Origin: Caldilineaceae bacterium | GTDB lineage: Bacteria; Chloroflexota; Anaerolineae; Caldilineales; Caldilineaceae | DNA: 64,000 bases | Assembly (NCBI GenBank): GCA_019637685.1 | Contig: JAHBVF010000010.1 | Span: forward strand, 114,574 to 178,573 | Reading direction: 5' to 3' | Shown here: piece by piece, positions 7,955 through 17,060 of the stretch | How positions within the stretch are numbered: position 1 is the stretch's first letter | Layout of the letters: the number at the start of each line of letters is the position of its first letter | The notes under the pieces: generated by a model | What the model was told of the DNA's origin: nothing | Database searches by the model: none | The model's input: only the letters and a program-made list of their open reading frames with translations | Translations under genes and position numbers: made by a program

Positions 7955-9262
7955 TCACCCAAATTTCTCTTTTACTTCCCCCAACGCCCCATCAATCGCT
8001 TCCAGCACCCGGTTCATCTCGGCTTCTGTGTGCGCGGCGGAGAAGCCGTGATGGGGCGAGACCGCAAAATAGACCCCCCGCCGGTAGCAGCCGTCGATGA
8101 AGGCGAATTCCATATCCTTGCGTTTGGCCGCGGCCTGGCGATAGTTGGTCACTTCGCTGGTCACGCCAAAGTACATCCCGAAGCGGGGACCCGCGTATTG
8201 CAGGCGCAGGGGCACGCCGTGTTGGTCGATGAGGGACTGGAAGCCACTGTAGAAATGCTCGCCCACTGCGTCCAGCCGTTCGTAGAAGCCCGGACTGCTG
8301 TATTCGCCCAGTGCGGCCAGCGCGCCCAGCACAGTCGTCGGGTGGGCCAGGAATGTGCCGCTCATCTCCGCATTGCCCAGAGGTCGCAGATGCGCCATCA
8401 CCTGGCGCCGTCCGGTCAGCGCGCTGATGGGCGTGCCACCGCCAAAGGCTTTGCCCAGCACGCACAAATCCGGCGTCACACCGAAATACGCCTGCGCGCC
8501 GCCGGGCGCGACCCGGAACGCGGTCAGCACCTCATCGAAAAAGAGAATCACCCCGTAGCGGTCGCACAGGTCCCGGCAGAGCTGGACAAAGCCCGGTTTG
8601 GGCAGAATGCAGCCCTGGTCGTAGTTGATGGGTTCCATCAGCAGCACCGCGGCCTCTTGGCCGTGGGCGGAGAAAGCGGCTTCCAACGCGGCGGGATCGT
8701 TGAAAGGAACGATGACGATATTCTCCCGCACGTTATAAGGAATCCCCGCGGATTCCGGATAAGCGGTGGGGCGACTCTCTGGCCCGGCCACGTCCAGCGG
8801 CGGCGCGACACTCAGATTCAGCGCATCCGCGTAGCCGTGGAAATGGCCCTCGAATTTGATGATCTTCTCCCGTCCCGTGGCGGCCCGGGCCAGACGCAGC
8901 CCGTGCATGACTGTCTCCGTGCCCGAACCCGCATAGCGTACCATCTCCGCGCAGGGGATCAGCTCCGTCACCCGCCGGGCCAGTTGGGTGTGATAGATCG
9001 TCTCGTAGGAGCAGATGACACCCATCTCCAGGGCTTTCTGCACGCCGGCTACCACTGCCGGGTGGTTGTGCCCCAGCAGAGACGCGCCGTGGGAGAGGCA
9101 CATATCCACATATTCCTGCCCCTCCAAATCGTAGACGAATGGTCCATCGCCCCGGCTGACATAAAACGGATGGCCGATGGCCGCGTTGGCCCTGGCTGTG
9201 GCCGAGACGCCGCCGGGCAGGTACTGTTGGGCAAGCTGGTAATGTTCGCTGGTGGTTGGCAT
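7955..9262 (-). CDS. class III aminotransferase, glutamate-1-semialdehyde aminomutase-like
   Basis: 435 residues with the PLP fold: an N-terminal PGGVSATARAN, the cofactor loop GSGTETVMHGLRLARA, the FFDEVLTAFR motif binding the pyridine nitrogen and the Schiff-base lysine K271 in VLGKAFGGGTPISALTGR. GTFLAHPTTVLGALAAL follows as in HemL. Overall it matches HemL-like aminotransferases, but its place beside fucosidase and sugar-acid enzymes argues for an amino-sugar or amino-acid role rather than tetrapyrrole synthesis (inference). The bases before the ATG read CCTCCT on the coding strand, so no Shine-Dalgarno is evident. Confidence 0.85.
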   Translation of the reverse strand: MPTTSEHYQLAQQYLPGGVSATARANAAIGHPFYVSRGDGPFVYDLEGQEYVDMCLSHGASLLGHNHPAVVAGVQKALEMGVICSYETIYHTQLARRVTELIPCAEMVRYAGSGTETVMHGLRLARAATGREKIIKFEGHFHGYADALNLSVAPPLDVAGPESRPTAYPESAGIPYNVRENIVIVPFNDPAALEAAFSAHGQEAAVLLMEPINYDQGCILPKPGFVQLCRDLCDRYGVILFFDEVLTAFRVAPGGAQAYFGVTPDLCVLGKAFGGGTPISALTGRRQVMAHLRPLGNAEMSGTFLAHPTTVLGALAALGEYSSPGFYERLDAVGEHFYSGFQSLIDQHGVPLRLQYAGPRFGMYFGVTSEVTNYRQAAAKRKDMEFAFIDGCYRRGVYFAVSPHHGFSAAHTEAEMNRVLEAIDGALGEVKEKFG

Positions 9263-9320
9263 AGGAGGGTTTCTCGTCAGGTGCTTTGAATGTACAATGG
9301 ACTAATTTTCGCCAGAAGAC

Positions 9321-9371
9321 GTGATGCGTGAAACGTGAGATCGACCGGTACTCTCATGTTTCACGCATCAC
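9321..9371. terminator. 20-bp near-perfect stem at the end of the 9361-10764 gene
   Basis: GTGATGCGTGAAACGTGAGA (9321-9340) pairs with TCTCATGTTTCACGCATCAC (9352-9371, 19 of 20). The distal arm includes the stop codon region of the upstream minus-strand gene, so the stem forms right at its 3' end. The same GTGAAACGTGAG core occurs at 7877-7930. Confidence 0.5.
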
Positions 9372-10764
9372 GTATCACCTTTCCCATCGCGGCCAACTTC
9401 TCATCGCTCAGATAGCCGTAGCGGTTGACCCAAATGCCGTCAACGGGACTCTCTGCGGCCAGGGCAAAGCGGCGGCGGAAGTCGTCCAGCGGCCCGTAGC
9501 CGTGGACCAGCGCGTGGGCCTGCGCCCGGCCACCCACGGCCCGCACCACCTGACGCAGCTTGCGCGCCTGTGTCTCGGATGGAATGGGGTGGGCCTCGTC
9601 CGGCTCCGGGTAGTGATAATCGGCCAGCGTACGCCCGCCGCCGCCTGGCTCGGCAATGTCCATCAGCGCGACCAGCGCCCGCACCAACAGCCCCTCGTCC
9701 AGTCCCGGATTGGCGTCCAGCAGTTCCCGCCCCCAATATTCCACCATCTGACACCAGTGCATTGTGTAGAGTTTGGCCGAGACCGAGCCGCAGGTGTCGC
9801 CGACGCGGGCAAAGTCCAGCCCGGTGAAGAAACTGTAGGGGGGCATAAAGGCGTTGGCGGAGAGTTCCTTCTCCGGCCCCGCGGCGGCGGTGATGGCCGC
9901 GCGCCAGTCCGCCAGCAGATCAGCGGAAAGCGCGGCCTTCAGCCGGAAGAAGTCGGCCACGCCGGGGAAGCGGGTGAGCAGACTGGCCTGGGCAAAGCGT
10001 CCGCCGTCGGTCTCGGCAAAGTCGGCGATGTCGTCGTTGCCCAGACTGCCGTGGAGATAGCGCCAGAAGGCGAGGGTTTCCTGCCGGATAGCGGCAAAAT
10101 CGAAGCCGTGGCTGTTGGCCCAGCCTTCCACATGCGGCCCCAAGTCGCTGAAGACTTCGTTGAGGGTGTAGCAGGGATATTCCGGCCAGTCCGGGCGGAT
10201 GCCGTCGATCTCCGGGTATTGGGCAAAGATATCCCGACACCAGGCCCGGTTCCAGGCGCGCACGGCCGGGGAAGCCAGGCTGGCAGTGTCGGCCATGCGA
10301 TAGGGGGGCAGTGTGCCGTCGGGCAGCCGGGGCCGGTCCTCGTCCCGCAGACCCGCGGGCGCGGCCGCACTGGTCTGAATGTAGACGCGCATGCCCCGCG
10401 CTTTGGCCGCCCGAATGAATTCCCCAATAATCGGCCCCGCGCTGGCAGTCAGGTCGTTGGCCGGGCGGGGCTGATAGGGGCTGTCCGCGAAGAGTTCGGC
10501 ACGGAAGGCATGGCCCGGCGCGCTGCGCAGCCAGAGTCCCCGCTGACCCCAGAGCGGGCGGTCAAAGAGGCGGGGGCTGGTTCCGCCGTCATCCGGCGGC
10601 TGGTAGCTGCCTTCCCCTTCCGCGCCCGGCGCGGTGACGGATGTGTTGACGGCCACGGCGTTGACACCTACCACCTGCAAACGGTCCAGCACAGGTTCGA
10701 CGCCTTCGACCTGAAAGAAGGGGCTGAGGGTTGTCACGCCAAGGAAACGGGGGGCAATGGGCAT
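9361..10764 (-). CDS. putative TIM-barrel glycosidase-like protein, function unknown
   Basis: 467 residues. I do not assign a family. The layout suggests a (beta/alpha)8 hydrolase-like barrel: LDRLQVVGVNAVAVNTS near the start, a strand FIRAAKARGMRVYIQTSAAAP, then SPAVRAWNRAWCRDIFAQYPEIDGIRPDWPEYPCY, recalling the D-G-I-R-x-D strand of family-10-like glycosyl hydrolase relatives. A later Trp/Asp-rich segment (YTMHWCQMVEYWGREL) could line a sugar site. No signal peptide is visible. It sits between the SDR gene and the aminotransferase in the sugar cluster, which supports a carbohydrate role. Confidence 0.7.
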   Translation of the reverse strand: MPIAPRFLGVTTLSPFFQVEGVEPVLDRLQVVGVNAVAVNTSVTAPGAEGEGSYQPPDDGGTSPRLFDRPLWGQRGLWLRSAPGHAFRAELFADSPYQPRPANDLTASAGPIIGEFIRAAKARGMRVYIQTSAAAPAGLRDEDRPRLPDGTLPPYRMADTASLASPAVRAWNRAWCRDIFAQYPEIDGIRPDWPEYPCYTLNEVFSDLGPHVEGWANSHGFDFAAIRQETLAFWRYLHGSLGNDDIADFAETDGGRFAQASLLTRFPGVADFFRLKAALSADLLADWRAAITAAAGPEKELSANAFMPPYSFFTGLDFARVGDTCGSVSAKLYTMHWCQMVEYWGRELLDANPGLDEGLLVRALVALMDIAEPGGGGRTLADYHYPEPDEAHPIPSETQARKLRQVVRAVGGRAQAHALVHGYGPLDDFRRRFALAAESPVDGIWVNRYGYLSDEKLAAMGKVIRDA

Positions 10765-10852
10765 GGCGGGTTGGCTCCTGCTGGCGATGGAATTCGATGG
10801 GAGCAGAGAGATGCTCCCCTCTATTGTGCCACAGAAGGATTAGAAGATCGAA

Positions 10853-11611
10853 CTATCCACGCAAGGGCCGCCCGCCGTCCACAGGCACAACATTGCCCGT
10901 CATAAACGTCAGTTTGGCCGCGACCGCCCACACTGTTTCCGCCACGTCTTCCGGAGAGGCCAGCCGCTGAAGGGGCGTCAGATCGGCCTGCTGCTGGATA
11001 TAAGCTGGGTCCATGCGTGCGGCATACTCGCCCAGCACCCAGCCCGGCGAAACTGAAACCACCCGCACTTTGGGGGCCAGGGCACGGGCCAGGGAGCGGG
11101 TCATGGAATCCAGCGCGGCTTTGGACGCACAGTAGGCCACATTGCTGCCCAGGCCCGTCACGCCCGCCACCGACGAGAGATTGACAACTGTGCCGCGGTC
11201 ACCGGCTAGCAGCAGTTCTTTGCAGGCGCGGATGGTGGCAAAGGCCCCCCGCCAGTTGGTCTGGAAGATGCGATCGATCCAGTCGTCGCTGAGCGCGTCC
11301 AGATCGTCGTGGGGGACGGGGGTGGTGATGCCCGCGTTGTTGACCAGTAGGTCCAGGCGGCCATAGCGTTCGGCTATCTGTCGGGCCAGCGCGGCCAGTG
11401 CGTCGCTTTCTGTGACCGAAGCCTGGACCACCAGATGATTCTCCCCGTTCAGGCTGTCGGCCACGGCCTGGGCTTTGGCCTCGTCCCTGTGATAGGTGAT
11501 GACGACACTGGCCCCGGCCCCCGCCAGCCGCCGACAGATGGCGGAGCCGATGCCGCCGCCCCCGCCGGTGACAAGCGCAACCTGGCCCCGAAGTGATGTA
11601 TCGTTGGACAT
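10853..11611 (-). CDS. short-chain dehydrogenase/reductase (SDR)
   Basis: 252 residues with a classical SDR Rossmann fold: VTGGGGGIGSAICRRL cofactor loop, NNAG at 91-94, and catalytic S147, Y160 and K164 (NLSSVAG, AYCASKAA). The end TGNVVPVDGGRPLRG is the usual oligomerisation tail. It starts nine bases after the HisD-family gene's stop, so the two are almost certainly co-transcribed. In oxidative deoxy-sugar pathways an SDR follows the sugar-acid dehydratase (for example 2-keto-3-deoxy-fuconate dehydrogenase). That role is possible here but not shown. Confidence 0.87.
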   Translation of the reverse strand: MSNDTSLRGQVALVTGGGGGIGSAICRRLAGAGASVVITYHRDEAKAQAVADSLNGENHLVVQASVTESDALAALARQIAERYGRLDLLVNNAGITTPVPHDDLDALSDDWIDRIFQTNWRGAFATIRACKELLLAGDRGTVVNLSSVAGVTGLGSNVAYCASKAALDSMTRSLARALAPKVRVVSVSPGWVLGEYAARMDPAYIQQQADLTPLQRLASPEDVAETVWAVAAKLTFMTGNVVPVDGGRPLRG

Positions 11612-11620
11612 TTGTCTTTC

Positions 11621-12901
11621 TCACCCTTTCCCATAGCGGGCAACCCGCAGATCGGCCTGGGCTTTGTGCCCCCAGAAGCGCTCAATCGCGCAGAGCCGGG
11701 CGCAGTATTCGCCCACCAGCGCGCTGGCTTCGTCGGTCAGCACCTTTTGATAGGTCACGGTTTTGAGAAACTTCCCCACCCACAGCCCGCCGGTATAGCG
11801 GGCCGCCTGTTTGGTGGGCAGGGTGTGATTGGTCCCGATGACTTTGTCGCCGTAGGCCACATTGGTGCGCGGCCCCAGAAAGAGCGCGCCGTAGTTGGTC
11901 AGCGTGCGCTGAAAAAAGTCGTTGTCTGTGGTCAGCACTTCCACGTGTTCGCAGGCGATGCGGTCGGCCTCTGCCGCGGCCTCCGCGTGGTCGGCCACCA
12001 GAATGATCTGGCCGTATTCCCGCCAGGCCACGCCCGCAATATCCGCGGTGGGCAGTGTCTCCAACTGGCGGCCAATCTCCACCTGCACGCCTGCGGCCAG
12101 GCCGCGGCTGGTTGTGATGAGCACTGCCGGGCTGGTCGGCCCGTGTTCGGCCTGGCCCAGCAGATCCGTCGCCACCATCTCCGCGTCCGCCGAGTCGTCG
12201 GCAATGACCAGCACTTCGGTCGGCCCGGCCAGCAGATCGATACCCACTTTGCCGAAGAGCTGGCGCTTGGCTTCGGCCACATAGGCATTGCCCGGCCCCA
12301 CCAGCATATCCACCGGGGCCACCTCCTCCGTACCCAGGGCCATACGGGCAATGGCCTGCACCCCACCGATGACGTGAATTTCATCCGCGCCGGCCAGGTG
12401 CATGGCCGCGATTGTCTCTCTGGGCAGTTCGCCGTCGATGGGCGGCGTGGAGGCGATCACCCGGGACACGCCCGCGACTTTGGCGGTGAGCACACTCATA
12501 TGGGCCGAGGCCACCATCGGGTAGCGGCCACCGGGCACGTAGCAGCCCACACGGTTGACGGGAATGTTCTTGTGGCCGAGGATGACACCGGGCAGAGTTT
12601 CCACTTCCACATCCTGCAGCGCGGCCCGCTGCGCCTGGGCAAAGCCGCGTATCTGGGCCTGGGCAAAGGTGAGGTCATCCAGCGTCTGTGGGGGAACCTG
12701 GGCCAGCACGTCGGCAATCTGCGCGTCCGACAGGCGGAAGCTGGGCGGGTCCCAGTTGTCAAAGCGCTGGGAGAGTTCCCGCGCCGCGGCCTCGCCCCGG
12801 ACGCGAATGTCATCCAGAATGCCAGCCACAGTCTCCCGCACCTGGCGGTCTGCGGCAAAGAGTTCTTCGTCGCTCTTGCCCGCTTTCAATATTTCAGCCA
12901 C
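11621..12901 (-). CDS. HisD-family NAD-dependent dehydrogenase (histidinol / sulfopropanediol dehydrogenase type)
   Basis: 426 residues. Start is GTG at 12901 with AGGAGG seven bases upstream. HisD-family landmarks: [28 protein letters not shown]250 and H253 (LLGQAEHGP), E318/H319 (CEHVEV), D352 ([14 protein letters not shown]). The C-terminal [15 protein letters not shown] replaces the His-containing EGLxxHA segment of true histidinol dehydrogenase. [18 protein letters not shown] also fits the sulfopropanediol-dehydrogenase-like branch better. No other his genes are nearby, so it probably oxidises a polyol or sugar-derived alcohol rather than histidinol. It heads the minus-strand cluster and overlaps in transcription with the SDR. 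Confidence 0.85.
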   Translation of the reverse strand: MAEILKAGKSDEELFAADRQVRETVAGILDDIRVRGEAAARELSQRFDNWDPPSFRLSDAQIADVLAQVPPQTLDDLTFAQAQIRGFAQAQRAALQDVEVETLPGVILGHKNIPVNRVGCYVPGGRYPMVASAHMSVLTAKVAGVSRVIASTPPIDGELPRETIAAMHLAGADEIHVIGGVQAIARMALGTEEVAPVDMLVGPGNAYVAEAKRQLFGKVGIDLLAGPTEVLVIADDSADAEMVATDLLGQAEHGPTSPAVLITTSRGLAAGVQVEIGRQLETLPTADIAGVAWREYGQIILVADHAEAAAEADRIACEHVEVLTTDNDFFQRTLTNYGALFLGPRTNVAYGDKVIGTNHTLPTKQAARYTGGLWVGKFLKTVTYQKVLTDEASALVGEYCARLCAIERFWGHKAQADLRVARYGKG

Positions 12902-12943
12902 AAGCCAGCCTCCTGTGTGAACGTTTCACTCAATTTTCCTCCC

Positions 12944-12972
12944 TTGGCATCTTCGCTCGGATAGTGTACGAT
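12944..12972 (+). promoter_or_regulatory. sigma70-type promoter for the MFS gene
   Basis: TTGGCA at 12944-12949 and TACGAT at 12967-12972 are spaced by 17 bases, about 50 bases before the MFS start. It lies in the short divergent interval next to the HisD-family gene. Confidence 0.5.
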
Positions 12973-13022
12973 AGTGCGATTGTTTCTGCAAGCTAAACCG
13001 CTTTACAACGAGTTAGCCAACT

Positions 13023-14303
13023 ATGCGCAATCCCCTCTCTCGAATTTCGGCCATCTCCCGCTACAACCGGGATGTGAAGCTCCTTTTGCTCGCCACGGCC
13101 ATTCTTGCTATCAGCTTCTTTGGTGTCACCGCGCTGCTCAAAATTCTGTATGTGCTGCGTCTGGGCTACGGGCCGGAATATGTGGGGCTGTTTGGCGCGT
13201 CGGGCGCGCTGGGCTATATGGCTATGAGTATGCCCAGCGGCTGGCTGGGCGAACGCTGGGGCATCAGCCGCGCGATGGCGTTGGGCGCGCTGGCAACGAC
13301 CGTCGGGATGGTGATGCTGCCCCTGTCGGAGGTCGTTCCCCTCTGGGCGCGGGATGGGTGGCCGATTGCCAGCCAGATAGTGCAGACTGGGGGATACGCA
13401 CTCTTTAGCATCAATTTGGTGCCTGCGCTGATGGGGGCCACCTCACCGGAAAACCGCAACAGTGCCTATGCCCTGAGCAGCACATTGCGCAGCCTGGGCA
13501 CATTTGTCGGGACGGTTGCCGGGGGGATATTGCCGGGTCTGCTGGTGCTGATGACGGGGCAGGGGTTGGACACCCCCGCACCCTATCGGCTGGGTCTGTG
13601 GATAGGACCGTTCATCACTGCATTGGCGATGGTTCCGCTGCTGCGCATTCGCGAGCCAAAAGCTGTGCGGACCGGCGCGAACACAGTGCCCACCGATTCG
13701 TTCCCGCTTTTGCCCGTGGGCCTGCTGATTGTTTTTGTCGGTCTGGGACAGGCCGCCAGCGCCACCTGCCAATCCTTTTGCAACGCCTATATGGACTCGG
13801 AACTGGCGCTCTCACCGGCGATGATCGGTCTGGTTACCGGCGGGGGGCAGTTTTTATCGATCTTCGCGCCGATGCTGCTGCCCAAAATGGCCCGGACTCG
13901 AGGCAATGGCTGGACACTTCTGGTTGTCACATTGGGCAGCGCTGCCAGCCTTTTGCCCCTCCTTCTTTTCCCCCATTGGCTGGGCGCCAGCCTGGGCCGT
14001 TTTGGCACGCTGGCCCTGGCCGCCATGTGGATGCCGACCCTACAGGTCTATCAGATGGAGATGATTGCCCAGCGCTGGCGTTCTTTGGCCTACGGCGCGG
14101 TCTCTATGGGGATGAGTCTGAGCTTCGCGCTGGTCAGCTATGCGGGCGGGCTGCTGGTGGCAGGCTGGGGCTACGCTGCCCTGTTCGGCCTGGGCCTGCT
14201 GCTCTCCGCGGGCGGCGCGGGGCTGATGGGTCTGTTCGTGCGCAAGCCTGAATTGATTACATCGGGGACAACCCCCGCGCAGGCCCTTGCCGCGGGCGAC
14301 TGA
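13023..14303 (+). CDS. major facilitator superfamily transporter
   Basis: 426 residues with about twelve hydrophobic segments in two halves separated by a charged loop (LRIREPKAVRTGANTVPTD near residues 205-225). The first half carries the MFS motif-A-like GYMAMSMPSGWLGERWGISRAMALG loop between helices 2 and 3. It is divergent from the HisD/SDR end of the catabolic cluster, so uptake of the cluster's substrate, or export of a product, is the simplest guess. Substrate cannot be read from sequence. Confidence 0.85.
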   Translation: MRNPLSRISAISRYNRDVKLLLLATAILAISFFGVTALLKILYVLRLGYGPEYVGLFGASGALGYMAMSMPSGWLGERWGISRAMALGALATTVGMVMLPLSEVVPLWARDGWPIASQIVQTGGYALFSINLVPALMGATSPENRNSAYALSSTLRSLGTFVGTVAGGILPGLLVLMTGQGLDTPAPYRLGLWIGPFITALAMVPLLRIREPKAVRTGANTVPTDSFPLLPVGLLIVFVGLGQAASATCQSFCNAYMDSELALSPAMIGLVTGGGQFLSIFAPMLLPKMARTRGNGWTLLVVTLGSAASLLPLLLFPHWLGASLGRFGTLALAAMWMPTLQVYQMEMIAQRWRSLAYGAVSMGMSLSFALVSYAGGLLVAGWGYAALFGLGLLLSAGGAGLMGLFVRKPELITSGTTPAQALAAGD

Positions 14304-14489
14304 CAGGTATCTTCTGAGAACATACGGTTGCAGAGCCATAAGCCCTGGCCTAAAAATAGCCACGGATGAACACTGATAAACACGGATTTAATCTGCGTAA
14401 TCTGTGTCTTCTGCGTAAATCTGCGTCCCTGTTTTCATTGCTGATTGTGCCCCACCCGGCATATACTCGGTTTATTCTGTAAGTTACAA

Positions 14490-14684
14490 CAAGCGTGACC
14501 TACGGGTTTTGCATACACTGGGTAGATAGACCCCATTCTGTAGGTCCGGCTTGCAGCCGGACGAGTGGCACGCACCCCTCCGCGTGGGGATACGAGATGT
14601 CGTCCGTGTGCGATTCAGTTGTGTACTCCGGTCGCGAAGGGGTAATGGATGTCCGTCACGCTACAAGCGTGACCTACGGGTTTT
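14490..14684. repeat. intergenic stretch bounded by a 21-bp direct repeat
   Basis: The 420-bp gap 14304-14723 has no gene. CAAGCGTGACCTACGGGTTTT occurs at 14490-14510 and again at 14664-14684. Between them are short stems such as GTCCGGCTTGCAGCCGGAC (about 14544-14562). Bases 14340-14440 carry word repeats of the type cacggatgaacactgataaacacgg, similar to those at 16461-16541. Confidence 0.65.
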
Positions 14685-14723
14685 ATGTACTGCGCACGCC
14701 AAACAAGGAACACAGGCCAGAAT

Positions 14724-17060
14724 TCAGGGGTCGATCTGTGCGTTTCCCAGCTCCACCCGGTTGTCCGGCGTGGGTGGCTCCACTGGCAGATTCGTCACTG
14801 TGACGGGATCGTACATCCCCGCCTTCAGCCCGTAGACCCCCGGCCCGATCTCCGGCGGCAGGGGGATGCGGTGGGTGTCGGCGACGATCTCCCCGGCCCG
14901 CCAGCGGCTGGTGGGGGTGAACCCCCCGACGGGCGCGCCGTCGTGCTGGGCGATGACAGCGCCGTCCGCGCCGAGAAGATGGACAAAGACATTCAGATTG
15001 GCTGACGTTTCCCGCAGAGCGAACCAATAGAGCGTCACATCCAGCGCCCGTTCGCCCCGGGCCGGTGCAGTTTCGTAGCCGATTAGCTGCGCTGTATCGC
15101 CCAGGCGGGCCTGCACTGGCGCAGGCGTGCGTTCCCGCGCACCGACGCCCAACCCATTCAGCGCCAGCAGTAGCGTAACCCCCACCAGCAGCCCGGCCAT
15201 CCATCGCCTCCCCACCCGCCAGGACAGGAAAGCCCAGATGCCCACGGCCAGTAGGGCCAGCCCCGCGCCCAGCCGCCGGGCGGTTGTCCATCCGTAGCGG
15301 AATTCGACGCGCTGGCTGCCTGCCTCCACGGGAACCGTCACCAGCCCCATCTCCCCGCTGGCCGCTATCGGGACGGGCGCGCCATCTGCCCTTGCGTTCC
15401 AGCCGGGCTGGGCAAAGGCGTGCAGGCGCAGGTCGAAGGAGAGTTCGCTCTCCAGCGCCACATCCATCCGGTTGTGGCCCACCGCCAGAATCCGCACGCC
15501 CGGCGCGGGGGAGAGCGGTGCGCCATCCGTCGCGCCCTCCCGCGGGCGGCCCAAGGCCCAGCGCTGTTCTGTCACCGTCACCGGCAGGAACTCGCCCGTC
15601 CAGGTCGCGCCCACCTGCCCTGTCTCCGCGTCCTCCTGCCACATGCGCTGGGGGGACCAAACCTGGGCCGCGGGCAGTTCCAGCGGCTCCAGCGGCAGCG
15701 CGGGCAGGGAGACAGCCGCCAGCAGACCGGTCAGCCCCACTGCCCACGCCCAGGCAGGCAGCCGGGGCAGCAGTTGGGGGAGACTGGCCGCACAGCCCGC
15801 CAACCCCAGCCCGGCCAGCAGCAGAAAGCGCCAGGGATATTGCAGATGTCCCAGCAACGGCGTCAGGGGCAGCCAAAGGGGCAGGGCCAGCGTCGTTGTC
15901 ATTCCGATGGCGGCCAGGGCCAGGAGCAGGTGATAGCCACCCATTTGCGCTGGTATGTAAGAATGGAACGCGGATGACGCGGATTCGGCGGATCGGTGCG
16001 GATTTTCAGCGCGCGGCCGGTTGTCGTTCGCTTGGCGGTCGGGGGTCTGCCGTCTGTCGTCCACGCGTCGTCGAAGATAGCCACCCACGCCCACCGCCAG
16101 CAGTAACGGGGCCAGCCAGCTCAGCGGATAGACCAGCGCCAGCCCGGCCGCGTCCCGATAGGGATAGACGAATGTGCGGGCCAGCAGGCCAGCCGGCGCG
16201 AGCAGGTGGTTGACAAATCCCTGGGAAGCACCGCTGCCGATGCCCACCGCGCTGCTCTCGGCCAACACCGGCAGCCAATAGCCCGCGGCCAGCCCCATTG
16301 CCAACAGCAGCGACAGCCCGGCCCAGAGCAGACGATCCCAGCGGCGGCTCCACACGGCCAGCAGCAGCAGATGGGGAATGGCAGCCAGCACCATCAGCAG
16401 CGTCGTCAGGTTGTGGGTCAACACCAGCCCGGCCCAGGCCAGCGCGCCGAAGAGGAGCCACTGATGAACACTGATGAACGCTGATTTTTCACGCACTTTT
16501 TCCGCGCTTTCCGGGTTTCCTTGCTGGGCTTTTTTGTCTTCGGCCCGGAAGACGGCGGTGTAGGCCCACAGAATCAACGGCGGAAAGATGAAGGCGAAGT
16601 GTTCGGGCAGCGCGCCCCGTGTGTAGGCATCGGCCAGGTGATAGGGCAGGTAGCTGTAGACCAGCGCGGCCAGCACCCCTGCCCTGTGCCCCCAGAGCGA
16701 TTGCGCGTAGCCATAGGCAGCCAGGGCAGCCAGCACAAAGCCCAAGCCGACCGTCCACTGGAAGGCCACAGCCGGACTCATCCCCAGCAGAGAGAGGGCC
16801 GCGCCGGGCCAATAGCTCAGGGGCGAGTAGTAGTTGAGGACGGCCTGGCCGTAGCCAAAGCCGAAGTCGGGGAAGAGGCGGGGGTGCAGCACGCCTTCCC
16901 GCCAGGCATCGGCCAGGGCGGCCATGCGATAGATGTGAAAGCGCCCGTCGTCGGAGAGGTAGAAGCCGGGGCGGAGGAGGGGGGCCAGCAGAGGCAGCAG
17001 GAGCAGCAGCCAGGCGTAGCGGGTGGCCGCGGTTTTGAGCCGTGGGAGAATTGCGCTCAT
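14724..17060 (-). CDS. large PTPS-related polytopic membrane protein (copy 1)
   Basis: 778 residues from ATG 17060, which overlaps the upstream gene's stop in an ATGA. It has an N-terminal signal-anchor, many transmembrane helices, and the hallmark GYGQAVLNYYSPLSYWPGAALSLLG...YSYLPYHLADAYTRGALPEHFAFIFPPLILWAY of the PTPS-related (6-pyruvoyl-tetrahydropterin synthase-related) membrane family, thought to be glycosyltransferase-like. A C-terminal extracytoplasmic beta domain carries PAPVQARLGDTAQLIGYE and LNVFVHLLGADGAVIAQHDG, a module also in the neighbour. Two hydrophilic insertions (residues about 170-200 and 330-370) are encoded by repeat-like DNA. The role is probably surface glycan or lipid modification. 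Confidence 0.8.
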   Translation of the reverse strand: MSAILPRLKTAATRYAWLLLLLPLLAPLLRPGFYLSDDGRFHIYRMAALADAWREGVLHPRLFPDFGFGYGQAVLNYYSPLSYWPGAALSLLGMSPAVAFQWTVGLGFVLAALAAYGYAQSLWGHRAGVLAALVYSYLPYHLADAYTRGALPEHFAFIFPPLILWAYTAVFRAEDKKAQQGNPESAEKVREKSAFISVHQWLLFGALAWAGLVLTHNLTTLLMVLAAIPHLLLLAVWSRRWDRLLWAGLSLLLAMGLAAGYWLPVLAESSAVGIGSGASQGFVNHLLAPAGLLARTFVYPYRDAAGLALVYPLSWLAPLLLAVGVGGYLRRRVDDRRQTPDRQANDNRPRAENPHRSAESASSAFHSYIPAQMGGYHLLLALAAIGMTTTLALPLWLPLTPLLGHLQYPWRFLLLAGLGLAGCAASLPQLLPRLPAWAWAVGLTGLLAAVSLPALPLEPLELPAAQVWSPQRMWQEDAETGQVGATWTGEFLPVTVTEQRWALGRPREGATDGAPLSPAPGVRILAVGHNRMDVALESELSFDLRLHAFAQPGWNARADGAPVPIAASGEMGLVTVPVEAGSQRVEFRYGWTTARRLGAGLALLAVGIWAFLSWRVGRRWMAGLLVGVTLLLALNGLGVGARERTPAPVQARLGDTAQLIGYETAPARGERALDVTLYWFALRETSANLNVFVHLLGADGAVIAQHDGAPVGGFTPTSRWRAGEIVADTHRIPLPPEIGPGVYGLKAGMYDPVTVTNLPVEPPTPDNRVELGNAQIDP
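15951..16075. repeat. repeat-like insertion inside the copy-1 membrane protein gene
   Basis: The segment contains gaacgcggatgacgcggatt and gtctgccgtctgtcgtcc, wording found in intergenic palindromes at 3541-3625, 7517-7550 and 21703-21783. In frame it gives a charged loop (RRVDDRRQTPDRQANDNRPR) between two membrane segments, where family members usually have a short loop (family length is recollection). Confidence 0.6.
16461..16541. repeat. second repeat-like insertion inside the copy-1 membrane protein gene
   Basis: The segment contains ctgatgaacactgatgaacg, matching intergenic words such as actgataaacgctgataaa in composite element D1. It encodes the charged stretch KKAQQGNPESAEKVREKSAF between membrane helices. 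Confidence 0.55.

Noticed and set aside
7955..9262. Calling the aminotransferase hemL
   Set aside because: The fold fits HemL, but the gene lies in a sugar cluster with no tetrapyrrole genes, so a specific symbol is not justified.
14495..14835. Short open frames in the 14.3-14.7 kb gap
   Set aside because: They are built from direct and inverted repeats and run into the 3' end of the membrane-protein gene on the other strand.
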